Notes: a model not told the origin generated them from the sequence alone. DNA of 64,000 nt from Promicromonospora umidemergens (GCF_024171995.1 NZ_JAMTCT010000021.1:44252-108251); one strand, 5' to 3'; counted from the first letter of the stretch, positions 32,266 to 41,152 are shown. Numbers and translations: made by a program.

Positions 32266-34005
32266 TCATCGACCCTGCGCGTGCCTGCCCGACACCGCCG
32301 CGCGAGCGGCGTCCCGCCACGTGAGGTAGCCGCCGTCGAGGTTGCGGACGTCGTAGCCGAGCTGGGTGAGCAGCCGTGCTGCGGTGTGCCCGCGTTGACC
32401 GACCTGGCAGTGCACGACGACGGGGGTACCGGCCGGGATCTCGTCGTGCGCGCGGGCGCGGAGCTCGTCGAGCGGGACGTTCCGCGCCCGGGAGGGTGCG
32501 CCGTCGACGACTGCCTCGACCGTGCCGCGCGCGTGCTCGGCGGGAGTGCGGACGTCGACGAGCGTCGCACCACCGCTGACGAGATCGTCCAGCTCGTGCC
32601 ACTGGACGCTGCGCGTGTCGCCGGTACGCAGGTTGTCCGCGACGTATCCGAGCATGTTGACCGGATCCTTGGCCGACCCGTAGGCGGGTGCGTAGGCGAG
32701 CTCGAGGTCTGCGAGGTCGGACGCCGTCAGACCGCCCGCCATGGCAGTGGCGAGCACGTCGATGCGCTTGTCGACGCCGTCGCGACCCACTGCCTGGGCG
32801 CCGAGGATCAGGTCGGTGTCCGGGTCGACGAGGAGCTTGAGCGCGAGCGGGCTGGCGCCCGGGTAGTAGCCGGCGTGCTGGCTCGGGTGGGTATGGATGG
32901 CGCGATAGTGGCGGCCCTCGGCGCGCAGCCGCTTCTCGTTGCGTCCCACTGACGCGGCGGTCAGGCCGAACACCCCGACCACTGCGGTCCCGACGGACGG
33001 GCGCATGCCGGTCCGGCCGAGGATCACGTCCGCGACGTGCCGCCCGTGCCGGTTGGCGAGGTTCGCGAGCGGGATGAGCGCGAAGGGCTCCGGCTCGCCG
33101 GGCGCAGCCAGGGCATCGCGCTTGACCACTGCGTCGCCGACGGCGAACACGTCCGGCACCGAGGTGCGCAGGTCCTCGTCGACCATGACGCCGCCCCGCG
33201 GGCCAAGGGTGGCGCCCGCCAGCACGGCAAGCTCCGTGTCGGGGCGGACGCCGACGGCGGCTACCACGAGGTCCGCCGGGACGTCGCCGACCTCGGCGCC
33301 CGAGGCGTCGGAGAGCACCGCAGTGGTGGACGTGACCGCGGAGACCTGCGTCGACGTCCGGACGTCGACGCCGTGAGACTCCAGCTCGTCGCGGATACGG
33401 ACGGCCAGCTCGGGGTCCAGCGGCGGGAGCACCTGGTCGGCCAGCTCCACGAGGGTGACGGCAAGGCCGCGGCGAACGAGGTTCTCGACGACCTCCAGGC
33501 CGACGAGGCCGCCGCCGATCACGACGGCGGTCCGGGCGGGCTCGGCGCCCGCCACCCCGCCGTCCGCCGTCCCGTCGATCGCGGCGACAAGCCGGTCGGC
33601 GTCGGCGACGTCGCGCAGCACGAGCGCGCGCTCGATGCCGGGGACCGGCGGCACGACCGGGCGGGCACCTGGGCTCAGCACGAGCCGGTCGTAGGTCTCG
33701 GCGTACTCGTCACCGGTCCCGAGGTCCCGCACGGTCAGCTTGTGGGCAGCGGCGTCGACGGCGGTCACCCGGTTCCGGACGCGCACGTCCAGCCGGAACC
33801 GCGAGGCGAGGGACACCGGGGTCTGCAGCAGCAGCGCCTCGCGGTCCTCGATCACCCCGCCCGCGTAGTACGGCAGCCCGCAGTTCGCGTACGAGACGTG
33901 GTCGCCGGCCTCCAGGACGAGGATCTCGGCATCCTCGGCCAGACGACGTAGCCGGGTCGCCGCGGACATGCCCGCTGCCACCCCTCCGACGATGACGATC
34001 TTCAT
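32266..34005 (-). CDS. CoA-disulfide reductase with C-terminal rhodanese domain
   Basis: The 579-residue protein has FAD and NAD(P)H Rossmann motifs (IVGGVAAGMSAATR; VVIGGGLVGLEVVE), the single active-site Cys42 in YANCGLPYY, a dimerisation domain to about residue 455, and a rhodanese domain (about 475-570) with catalytic Cys in VVHCQVGQRGH. CDR-rhodanese fusions reduce CoA disulfide, CoA persulfide or polysulfide. It is divergent from a CstR-like repressor across a perfect operator, which fits a role in persulfide or sulfide detoxification. Confidence 0.9.
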   Translation of the reverse strand: MKIVIVGGVAAGMSAATRLRRLAEDAEILVLEAGDHVSYANCGLPYYAGGVIEDREALLLQTPVSLASRFRLDVRVRNRVTAVDAAAHKLTVRDLGTGDEYAETYDRLVLSPGARPVVPPVPGIERALVLRDVADADRLVAAIDGTADGGVAGAEPARTAVVIGGGLVGLEVVENLVRRGLAVTLVELADQVLPPLDPELAVRIRDELESHGVDVRTSTQVSAVTSTTAVLSDASGAEVGDVPADLVVAAVGVRPDTELAVLAGATLGPRGGVMVDEDLRTSVPDVFAVGDAVVKRDALAAPGEPEPFALIPLANLANRHGRHVADVILGRTGMRPSVGTAVVGVFGLTAASVGRNEKRLRAEGRHYRAIHTHPSQHAGYYPGASPLALKLLVDPDTDLILGAQAVGRDGVDKRIDVLATAMAGGLTASDLADLELAYAPAYGSAKDPVNMLGYVADNLRTGDTRSVQWHELDDLVSGGATLVDVRTPAEHARGTVEAVVDGAPSRARNVPLDELRARAHDEIPAGTPVVVHCQVGQRGHTAARLLTQLGYDVRNLDGGYLTWRDAARAAVSGRHAQGR

Positions 34006-34033
34006 GTGGATCCTCCTTGGGTTTGACGTTCAC

Positions 34034-34051
34034 GATACCCCGGGGGGTATC
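34034..34051. promoter_or_regulatory. CsoR/CstR-type operator
   Basis: GATACCCCGGGGGGTATC is a perfect palindrome (8-bp arms, GG centre) matching the GTATACCCC-type box of the CsoR family. It lies 28 bp from the reductase start and 29 bp from the Cys-rich gene start, so one site can repress both directions. Confidence 0.85.
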
Positions 34052-34080
34052 CTCTGTCGAACAGTGCGAGGGAGACCACC

Positions 34081-34245
34081 GTGTGCAGAGCTGAGACGTG
34101 CAAGACGTGCGGCAAGACGACGTGGGCCGGCTGCGGCCAGCACGTCGACCAGGTAATGGGTGGCGTGCCGCGTCGCGACCAGTGCGAAGGACATGCCAAG
34201 GAGCCCGCCAAGGGCTCGTTCCTGTCGCGCCTCTTCGGGCGCTGA
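34081..34245 (+). CDS. small Cys-rich zinc-ribbon-like protein, 54 residues
   Basis: A GTG start right after the operator opens a 54-residue frame with five Cys and paired His: CKTC at 7-10, CGQH at 18-21 and CEGH at 35-38, which would make one or two zinc or thiol sites, then a basic hydrophobic tail (SFLSRLFGR). A GAGGGAGA ribosome-binding site sits at the correct distance for translation, and the CsoR-type gene follows 15 bp later. I know no function; it may sense or carry sulfur or metal. Confidence 0.7.
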   Translation: MCRAETCKTCGKTTWAGCGQHVDQVMGGVPRRDQCEGHAKEPAKGSFLSRLFGR

Positions 34246-34260
34246 GCGGAAGGATCGATC

Positions 34261-34521
34261 ATGGACCTCGACCCTGACGAGATGAAGAAGGTCTCGAACC
34301 GCCTCAAGCGAGCCCAGGGCCAGCTCGCCGCCGTCGTACGCGCGGTGGACGAGGGGGGCGACTGCGTGGACGTCGTGACGCAGCTCTCCGCCGTCTCCAA
34401 GGCGCTCGACCGGGCAGGCTTCGCCGTCATCGCCTCGGGCCTGAAGCAGTGCCTGGCCGACGAGGAGAACGGCGAGGCCGACCTGCAGAAGCTCGAGAAG
34501 CTGTTCCTGTCGTTTGCCTGA
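34261..34521 (+). CDS. CsoR-family repressor, CstR-like (persulfide sensor type)
   Basis: The 86-residue protein is an all-helical DUF156 repressor (NRLKRAQGQLAAVVRAVDEG). It has Cys35 and Cys64, the two conserved thiols, but residue 60, where copper-sensing CsoR has a His ligand, is Gly. Loss of that His with both Cys kept is the mark of CstR-type persulfide sensors. With a rhodanese-tailed CoA-disulfide reductase across the operator, a sulfur-stress role fits better than copper. Confidence 0.85.
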   Translation: MDLDPDEMKKVSNRLKRAQGQLAAVVRAVDEGGDCVDVVTQLSAVSKALDRAGFAVIASGLKQCLADEENGEADLQKLEKLFLSFA

Positions 34522-34578
34522 GCGACCGCTTGGGCAGTACCCGCGCTTACGACGACTCCGCTGGGAGTGGCCCGTTCG

Positions 34579-35136
34579 TCATCTCACCGACGGCGCACGC
34601 GACAGCACACGCACGACGGCATCGACGCCGTCGGTCGCATCGTCCCGGTGCGCCCAGGCGGGATACGTCCGAGATGCTCGTTCGAGCATGAAGCGCTGCA
34701 GCGTGATGGCCTGCCACCCGATGCGACGCACTGCCGGTGTGATGTGACCCCGGATCTTGAGCTGCCCGATCGCGACACCGATCGCCGTCTGCGCCCCGGC
34801 GTCCACTATGTGGTCGGCCTCGCCGGGCACCGACTTGGCCCAGGCACGAGCGTCGTCGGAGTCCGCAGACCACAAGTCGGTCGGCACGTCGTATTGGTAG
34901 TCGACGAAGGTCTCAGTAAGGAAGCGTGGTACGTCGTCGTCCCGTCCGCCGGCGACGTACCAGTCCTCGAGCGACCCGAGGATGTCGTGGCCGCCGTCGT
35001 TGCCGAACGGCGCGAACCCGTCGGACTCGGAGTAGAACGACTCCGGAACGATGGCCACGTACGCCGGATGACTCGCCTCTGGCGCGAGTCCTTTGACGTA
35101 GATACCGAAGCTGCGCCAGTACGTCCAGGGATACAC
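34579..35136 (-). CDS. hypothetical protein
   Basis: I do not recognise this 185-residue protein. It starts MYPWTYWRSFGIYV, is rich in aromatic and acidic residues, has no signal peptide or membrane helix and carries SESDGFAPFGNDGGHDIL near residue 38-55. Composition and codon use look like a real gene, and no better frame lies opposite. It stands alone between the CstR-like gene and the phosphotransferase, without visible operon partners. Confidence 0.55.
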   Translation of the reverse strand: MYPWTYWRSFGIYVKGLAPEASHPAYVAIVPESFYSESDGFAPFGNDGGHDILGSLEDWYVAGGRDDDVPRFLTETFVDYQYDVPTDLWSADSDDARAWAKSVPGEADHIVDAGAQTAIGVAIGQLKIRGHITPAVRRIGWQAITLQRFMLERASRTYPAWAHRDDATDGVDAVVRVLSRAPSVR

Positions 35137-35246
35137 AGCCAGAACCTACCGTCCCGCTCCAGACGATCACATGCCACTGCGGCAACGTGCACGACCGTGT
35201 GACCGGCTTCGTGAATCACGAGACGAACGGTGAAACGATGTCCTGT

Positions 35247-36227
35247 TCAGCCGAGGCGCTGCAGCGCTTGTCCTACGGCGATCTCGACACGAGCTGTCAC
35301 GCCCGACACGTCGACCGGGCGGCGCCCAGCGACCTGGCGGGAGATCGACCGCGGTCCGTTGTCGTCGTGGTGAAGGAGGCTGTACAAGTCCCACCACGGG
35401 TGAAGAGGGACACCCGCGATCGATTCGTAGAGCGAGCGGAGTTCCTCCGCCCAATCGGGCGAGTAGAGCGACGCCAGGTACCGCCGGCACTGTCCGACAT
35501 CGATTGCGCGAGACCCTCGGTGGATGCTGTTCCAGTCGGTGAGTCCGGTGATCTTCCCGCGCGACCACAGCAGATTTACGGGCAGGTAGTCGCAGTGCAG
35601 GAAGACGGCATCATCCTCAGGTGGTGGTAGCTCCATGGCATCGAAGGCGGCTTTCCAGACCGCAGGTCTCTGCGCGCCGACTGGAACCTGAAACTGGCCA
35701 AGAGGCGTGATCCATGAGTCTGCCCAAGGTCGGAAGATCGGGGCTGGGAGGTCAACGGAATGGAGCAGGGCAGCGAACTCGGCGATCCTCTCGATCCACG
35801 GTCGGTGCTCGGCTGGGTTGAGGTGGACGTGGCCGGGTAGCCGTGTCATCAGCAACGACGGCGCTCCGCGGGTAGCAGCGCCGGCAACGTCAGCGGCCAA
35901 GACCGTCGGGACCGGAAGCCCGCTGCCTGCCACCACCTCGAGGTTGGCGATCTCCTCCTCCATGGCGGTCCGGAGCGCGATGCTTCCCGCCGGGTACTGC
36001 CGCAACACCACGAACGTTCGCGTGCCGCGTCGCTCAACTGTCAGGCGATGGACAGCGGAGTTGGCGCCGCCGGTCAACCGACGGTGGCCGACGACGCGAC
36101 TACCTCGGCCCATGGAAGCGGCCACCCAGTCCAGAGCTTCGGTGGAGGGTCGACGTCGGAAGAACTTGTTCTCTCGCCAACCGCCGTCGACCGTCAGGTC
36201 CTGGCGGGCAACGTCGTCACCGGTCAT
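35247..36227 (-). CDS. aminoglycoside phosphotransferase (APH) family kinase
   Basis: The 326-residue protein has the kinase-like fold of APH/choline kinases: catalytic loop VFLHCDYLPVNLLW (HxDxxxxN) and metal-binding GLTDWNS, with an N-terminal lobe (LTGGANSAVHRLTV). The family phosphorylates hydroxyls of small molecules, including antibiotics or metabolites; substrate not predictable. The ATG at 36227 gives a family-sized protein; the open frame further upstream is antisense to the permease gene. Confidence 0.82.
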   Translation of the reverse strand: MTGDDVARQDLTVDGGWRENKFFRRRPSTEALDWVAASMGRGSRVVGHRRLTGGANSAVHRLTVERRGTRTFVVLRQYPAGSIALRTAMEEEIANLEVVAGSGLPVPTVLAADVAGAATRGAPSLLMTRLPGHVHLNPAEHRPWIERIAEFAALLHSVDLPAPIFRPWADSWITPLGQFQVPVGAQRPAVWKAAFDAMELPPPEDDAVFLHCDYLPVNLLWSRGKITGLTDWNSIHRGSRAIDVGQCRRYLASLYSPDWAEELRSLYESIAGVPLHPWWDLYSLLHHDDNGPRSISRQVAGRRPVDVSGVTARVEIAVGQALQRLG

Positions 36228-36322
36228 GCACGCAAACCTACTGAGGCTGCCGAGGCTGAGCAGCACCGCCTGCTCACGAACGGCGGAAGCTTCACCAGGA
36301 GCACGACTTCCTTGACCGGGTG

Positions 36323-38077
36323 TCAGCGCAGCGACTTCGGACCGACGATCGCGCCGCCGTCCCTGCGGTTCCTCCTGATACCGGCGACCGCGACGGCGAG
36401 CACCGAGGTCAGGACCAGTGCCACGGCAGGCGCCAGGGTGGTCCACGGGGCGCGTTCCACGTAGTCGATACCTTCGGCGAGCAGCAGGCCCCACTCGGGC
36501 AGCGGCGGCTGGGCGCCCAGACCGAGAAAGCCCAGCGCCGCGAGCGCGAGGGCGACGCCGGGGAGCCGGAGCATGCCGTGGCGCAGCAGCGGCGGAACGG
36601 TGGCGGGCAGCACGTGGCGCACCCAGATCTCGAAGCGGGATACTCCTGCGAGCGGGAGCCATCTGATGTGCGGCATGGCGCTGGCCTCGTCGAGGAGTGC
36701 GGCGGCGTGGGCTGTGAGCGGAGGCCAGGTGACCCAGAGCACCGCGAGTGCCGCGCCGCCGACCGACGGGCCGAGGAGGGCCGCGATGATGACGCCTGCG
36801 AGGATCGGTGGCGTCGCGTTGGCGATCTCGGCGGGCCCGCGCGCGATCTCGCCGAGCACGGCCAGGAGCAGCGCGACGAGCACGGCGACCAGCACGATGC
36901 CCACCGAGGGCAGCAGCGTGCCGAGCGTCCCGTGCGCGACCCTGGCGAGGAGGTCGCGCCCGCTGGCGTCCGCGCCGAAGGGCAGGTCGGCGCTGGGTGG
37001 TGCGAGCCGTTCGTGAGCGAGTGTGTACGGGTCGCGGGGAAGACCGAAGGCAAGGATGAGCAGCAGCAGGCTCAGCGCGATCCCGACGGTCCAGCGGGCG
37101 GCCCGGTCGTCGCCGCGGCGCTCGGGCGGCGGCGGGAGTGTCCCCGGTGGGATCGGCCCTCCGCGAAGTGCCCGGCGGGCGAGGCCGGTGGCCAACCCCA
37201 CGAGCACGGCCGCTAGCGCCATGAGCAGCACGCCGGCCTGCAGTGCGGGGAGGTCCTGTGCGTTGGCGGCGCCGAGCAGGTAGCGGCCGAGGCCGGGGAT
37301 GGCGAAGACCTGTTCGACGGCGACGGCACCGCCGAGGAGGCCGATGAGCACGAGGCCCAGCTGGTCGACGACGGCGGCCGTTGCGCGGCGGAGGACGCCC
37401 GCGAGGATCACGCGGTGCCGAGCGCCCGCGAGCAGCCACACGGTGACCCAGCGTTCTTCGGTGACGCTGGCGACGGCGTCGGCCAGGAGGCGGCCGAGGA
37501 GGCCGCCTGCGGGGATGCCGAGGGCGAGCGCCGGCAGGATCGCGGTGCGCAGACCGGTCCATCCGTAGGGCGGCAGCCATTGCAGCTGCACGGCGACCAC
37601 GACGAGCAGGACGCTCGCGAGCAGGAACTCGGGCAGCGCGGTGAGGGCGACCCCGACGGGCCCGGAGCCGCGCTGCGGGCGGTCGCGCAGCACCCGCAGC
37701 ACGGCCGGCGTGACGATCGCCGCGGCGACGGCGAGCGCGACGACACCCGCGAACACGGTGAGCGTCACGGAGACGCCGAGTGCGCTCCACGCGCCCGGCC
37801 CGATCTCGCTGCCGCTCACCCAGGAGCTGCCGAGGTCGCCGCGGAGCACGCCGGACCACCAGCGGATGCTGGTGGCTACCGGCCCGCCGTCGAGCCCCAG
37901 CTCGGCGCGTATCGCCGCGAGGGCCTCCGGGGTCGGTTCGAGCTCCGCGTAACGGGCGCGGAGCACCGAGGCGGCGGGATCTCGCTGCGAGAGCCAGGGC
38001 AGCGCCCCGGCGACGAGCAGCAGCGCGATCCCGCTGACGAGCCGGGAGGCGATCCCGAGGGCGTTACTGTGCCGCAT
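36323..38077 (-). CDS. fused OppB-OppC ABC permease (peptide/nickel/metallophore type)
   Basis: The 584-residue protein joins two permeases of the Opp/Nik/Cnt family. Residues 1-300 are OppB-like (helix near the N-terminus, then GDLGSSWVSG, EQVFAIPGLGRYLL). After a Pro-rich linker (PPGTLPPPPERRG), residues about 325-575 are OppC-like (LPFGADASGRDLLARVAHG, LRLPGVALALAALGFLGLG, PEWGLLLAEGIDY). The EAA-like loops of both halves are present. The gene overlaps the binding-protein gene by 14 bp and belongs to a five-part importer behind a Zur-like box. Confidence 0.87.
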   Translation of the reverse strand: MRHSNALGIASRLVSGIALLLVAGALPWLSQRDPAASVLRARYAELEPTPEALAAIRAELGLDGGPVATSIRWWSGVLRGDLGSSWVSGSEIGPGAWSALGVSVTLTVFAGVVALAVAAAIVTPAVLRVLRDRPQRGSGPVGVALTALPEFLLASVLLVVVAVQLQWLPPYGWTGLRTAILPALALGIPAGGLLGRLLADAVASVTEERWVTVWLLAGARHRVILAGVLRRATAAVVDQLGLVLIGLLGGAVAVEQVFAIPGLGRYLLGAANAQDLPALQAGVLLMALAAVLVGLATGLARRALRGGPIPPGTLPPPPERRGDDRAARWTVGIALSLLLLILAFGLPRDPYTLAHERLAPPSADLPFGADASGRDLLARVAHGTLGTLLPSVGIVLVAVLVALLLAVLGEIARGPAEIANATPPILAGVIIAALLGPSVGGAALAVLWVTWPPLTAHAAALLDEASAMPHIRWLPLAGVSRFEIWVRHVLPATVPPLLRHGMLRLPGVALALAALGFLGLGAQPPLPEWGLLLAEGIDYVERAPWTTLAPAVALVLTSVLAVAVAGIRRNRRDGGAIVGPKSLR

Positions 38078-39599
38078 CGAGGCGGGTGTCAGCGGTGACG
38101 AGGATGCGTTCGCGGGGGTCTCTGGCGGCGTCCGTCACTCGCGCCGTCTCGCCCTGGATGACGCGTTCGTGCAGGAGCGGGATCGCGGCGTCGGTGGCGA
38201 GCACCTCTGCCTCCGCGATCATGCTCGCGCGCTGCCGGTCCTCGCCCGGCTCGGTCTGCGCAGCCTGGCTGATAGCCGTGTCGACGTCCGGGCTGCACAG
38301 CTGGGCGATCGAGAAGCCACCCTCACAGGTGTAGTCGGAGGCGAAGTAGGCGACCGGATCACCCGAGTCGAGGACCGTCGCACGGGACAGGATGAAGGCA
38401 TCGAACTTGCCGTCCAGCGCGTCGGCCTCGATGAACTGGTACTCGCGGACGTCCTGCTGCACGTCGAAGCCGACGGCCTCCAGCTGCTGCTCGATCATGA
38501 CGGCGACCTCGGGCAGCTCCGCCCGGTCGGTGAAGGTGCCGAGCGTGATCTTCGTACCGTCGACGTCGGCCGTCTCGGCGCGCCCTTCGAGTACCTCTTG
38601 GTAGTCAGGGTCGTCGCGGTAGCCGGCTGCCCAGGGCAGTGCGGGACCGAGCAGGCCCTCCGCGACGTCGGCCCGTCCTTCATAGACCGACTCGACGATC
38701 GCCGCGCGGTCGATGGCCTCGCGCGCGGCGGCCCGCACGGCGGGATCGGCGAACGGACCGGTCTCGGTGTTCAGATAGAGAGTGTTCGTGCGCGGCATGG
38801 GCACCTCGATGATGAGGTCATCGGAGATCGATGCGGCCTGCCCTGCCGGGATCGCCTCGACGATGTCTGCCTCACCCGTGCGCAACGCGGCGGCGCGGGC
38901 CGTGCCGTCGGGAACGAACTTCACGTCGATCCCCGCCGCGTGCGCTGCCTCGCCCCAGTAGTCGTCGTAGCGGTCGAGCGTCGCTCCGACGACGCCGTCG
39001 ACGGCGGTGAGCTCGAACGGTCCGGTGCCGGTCCCTGCCGGGTCGACCCCGTTGTCGGTGTACGCCTCCGCGTCGAGGACGGCGAGCTGCGGGCTGGACA
39101 GGCGGTGCGGGAGCAGCGGGTCGGGTTCGGCGGTGGTGATCACAACGTCGTCGCCGTCGGCCCGGACCGTCATCTCGACGCCGTCGAGAATGCGCGGGAC
39201 CGGGGTCGCGTCGATCGCGTGCTGGAGCGAGTTGACCACCGAGTCGGCCGTCAGCTCGTTGCCGTTGTGGAACCGTACGTCCTGCCGGACGGTGAACCGC
39301 CAGGTGGTCTCGTCGTCCTGCGTCCACTCGGTGGCGAGCGCGGGGAGCGCCTCCCCCTCGTCGTCGAGGACGACGAGCGTCTCGGCGGTGGCCCAGCGCG
39401 AGAGCTTGAAGGCGTCGTCACTCAGCGGGCTGAGACCGGAGCGTGGTGGCTGCAGCATCGCGACGGAGAGGCGTTCGCCAGATCCGCTGCTGCTGGCCGG
39501 AGCAGCCTCCGAGAAGCATCCGGTGAGCAGGGAGAGCGAGAGGGGAATCGTCGCGAGCGCGAGGAACCGTCCAGGGACGTGGCGCTTTCGAGGGTTCAT
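38064..39599 (-). CDS. family 5 solute-binding lipoprotein (Opp/Cnt type)
   Basis: The 511-residue protein has a lipobox (SLLTGCFSE) and the SBP_bac_5 framework: ALATEWTQDDETTWRFTVRQ, VRFHNGNELTADSVVNSL, GTGPFELTAVDGVVG, LYLNTETGPFADPAVRAA. Family members bind peptides, nickel chelates or zinc and nickel metallophores (NikA, CntA). The operon's Zur-like box favours a metal chelate. I chose MNPRKRH (39599); an ATG six residues earlier is also possible. Confidence 0.88.
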   Translation of the reverse strand: MNPRKRHVPGRFLALATIPLSLSLLTGCFSEAAPASSSGSGERLSVAMLQPPRSGLSPLSDDAFKLSRWATAETLVVLDDEGEALPALATEWTQDDETTWRFTVRQDVRFHNGNELTADSVVNSLQHAIDATPVPRILDGVEMTVRADGDDVVITTAEPDPLLPHRLSSPQLAVLDAEAYTDNGVDPAGTGTGPFELTAVDGVVGATLDRYDDYWGEAAHAAGIDVKFVPDGTARAAALRTGEADIVEAIPAGQAASISDDLIIEVPMPRTNTLYLNTETGPFADPAVRAAAREAIDRAAIVESVYEGRADVAEGLLGPALPWAAGYRDDPDYQEVLEGRAETADVDGTKITLGTFTDRAELPEVAVMIEQQLEAVGFDVQQDVREYQFIEADALDGKFDAFILSRATVLDSGDPVAYFASDYTCEGGFSIAQLCSPDVDTAISQAAQTEPGEDRQRASMIAEAEVLATDAAIPLLHERVIQGETARVTDAARDPRERILVTADTRLDAAQ

Positions 39600-39739
39600 C
39601 AGGTGGGTTCCGTTCATCGGTCAGAGGGGGATCAGGCACAAGGAGTAGTCGGGCAGGACCAGCGATCGGCTGGTGCCGTGGCGATGGAGCGTGGCGCTGT
39701 GCCGCCGGACCGAACCGCGGCGGGCGGCGGCGGGCGGCG

Positions 39740-40420
39740 CTAGCGGGGCGCGCTGATCCTGAGGGTGCGGGTGCAGCGTTCTGCGACCGACGGGTCGTGG
39801 GTGACCAGCAGCAGGGCGATACCCAGCTCCTGGGTGACGGACAGCAGTGCCGCCGACACGGCGTCCGCCGTACGGGCGTCGAGCGCGCTGGTCGGTTCGT
39901 CGGCGACGAGAACGGCCGGGCCCGGTGCTACCGCACGGACGGTCGCCGCGCGCTGCGCCTGACCGCCGGAGACCTCCGTCGGCCTGCGCTCGAGCAGTTC
40001 GAGGTCGAGCTGCGCCAGCTCGGCGGCCCGGCGTACGCGGGACTCGGTGTCGTGCTCGCCGGTGAGTCTGCGGACTGCCTGGTCGATCGACCGGCGGAGC
40101 GTCCACCTGGGCACGAAGGCGGCGAGCGGGTCCTGCGGGACGCCCTGGACGAGGTGGCGCCTGTCACGGGGCGGCCGGGCCGACGGCGTGCACCACTCCA
40201 CACCGCCGACCAGGACACGGCCCTCGGCCGGCAGCCGCAGGCCGAGGGTGATGTCGGCGAGCGTCGACTTTCCGGCACCGGATCGGCCCACCACCGCCAC
40301 GGACTCGCCGGGGCGGATGTCGAGGCTGGTCGGGGCGAGCGTCGCACGAGCCTTGGCGCCACGACCGTGGACGGCGGTCACGCCCGCGATGGTGAGGGCC
40401 GGAGAAGTTCGCGTGGTCAT
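39740..40420 (-). CDS. ABC importer ATPase (OppF-like, short)
   Basis: The 226-residue ATPase shows Walker A GRSGAGKST, signature VSGGQAQRAA, Walker B VLVADEPTSALD and H-loop VTHDPS. It lacks the C-terminal oligopeptide-transport extension with an iron-sulfur site seen in many OppD/F proteins. It overlaps the upstream ATPase gene by four bases, and a 140-bp gap separates it from the binding-protein gene. Confidence 0.9.
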   Translation of the reverse strand: MTTRTSPALTIAGVTAVHGRGAKARATLAPTSLDIRPGESVAVVGRSGAGKSTLADITLGLRLPAEGRVLVGGVEWCTPSARPPRDRRHLVQGVPQDPLAAFVPRWTLRRSIDQAVRRLTGEHDTESRVRRAAELAQLDLELLERRPTEVSGGQAQRAATVRAVAPGPAVLVADEPTSALDARTADAVSAALLSVTQELGIALLLVTHDPSVAERCTRTLRISAPR

Positions 40421-41136
40421 CGTGCGCCGCTGTCCCGCTCGGCCCGGGAGAAGAGCTCGGTGACGACGCCGTCGGACACGACGAGGTGGCGAGCCCCGAG
40501 CGCCCTGGCGACCGCGGTGTCGTGGGTGGCGACGACAAGGGTCTGCTGCGGACCGACTATCTCCTCCAGCAGGCGCAGCGTCTGGTCACGGGACTCATGG
40601 TCGAGCGCACTGGTCGGCTCGTCGGCGAGGATCAGCGGCGCGTTCGTCAGCGCCGCGAGCGCGACGCTCGCGCGCTGCGCCTGACCGCCCGAGAGCTCGG
40701 TGGGGCGACGTCGATGAAGCCCTGGATCGTCGAGCCCGACCGATTCGAGCACCTGGACGATCCGGCCGGGGGTAGCACCGGTGACCAGGCGCAGCTGGCG
40801 AGCAAGCGGGATCAGCGGATGGAAGGCGTCGAGACCGCGCTGAGGGACGAAGCCGATGCGGTCGGCCGACGTCGCGCGCTCTCCGGTGAAGCGGAGGCCG
40901 ACCGGCCACCGTCCCATGAGGGTGCTGAGCAGGAGGGACTTGCCGCTCCCGGACGGACCGGTGACGACGATGCGCTGCCCTGCGAGGACATCGAGGGAGA
41001 CGGCGCGGAGCAGTGTCCTGCCGTCGGCAGCGCGCACCTCGGCGTCACGCAAGGACAGGACCAGGAGGTCCTCCGAGGCCCGTCCTTCGGCAGCGACCGG
41101 ATGCACGCGCGCTGGCTGGATGATGTCGCTACTCAT
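40417..41136 (-). CDS. ABC importer ATPase (OppD-like)
   Basis: The 239-residue ATPase has Walker A GPSGSGKSLL, signature LSGGQAQRAS, Walker B LILADEPTSALD and H-loop ATHDTA. It is the first gene of the importer operon. The start is uncertain: ATG at 41136 or an ATG four codons upstream at 41148. Both fall within or beside the Zur-like box, and no ribosome-binding site is evident, so the message may be leaderless. Confidence 0.88.
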   Translation of the reverse strand: MSSDIIQPARVHPVAAEGRASEDLLVLSLRDAEVRAADGRTLLRAVSLDVLAGQRIVVTGPSGSGKSLLLSTLMGRWPVGLRFTGERATSADRIGFVPQRGLDAFHPLIPLARQLRLVTGATPGRIVQVLESVGLDDPGLHRRRPTELSGGQAQRASVALAALTNAPLILADEPTSALDHESRDQTLRLLEEIVGPQQTLVVATHDTAVARALGARHLVVSDGVVTELFSRAERDSGAR

Positions 41137-41139
41137 AAT

Positions 41140-41152
41140 GAGAATCATTGTC
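41140..41152 (-). promoter_or_regulatory. Zur-like box before the Opp/Cnt-type importer
   Basis: On the minus strand this reads GACAATGATTCTC, 12 of 13 bases equal to box 4 at 16828-16840. It overlaps the start region of the first importer gene, a position that would block transcription or initiation when bound. Confidence 0.68.

Noticed and set aside
34261..34521. copper-sensing CsoR
   Set aside because: The His ligand needed for Cu(I) is replaced by Gly60, and the neighbours deal with CoA disulfide and sulfur rather than copper.
35247..37859. 870-residue reading of the phosphotransferase frame
   Set aside because: Only the last 326 residues match the APH family; the rest is Arg/Pro/Ala-rich and antisense-frame to the fused permease.
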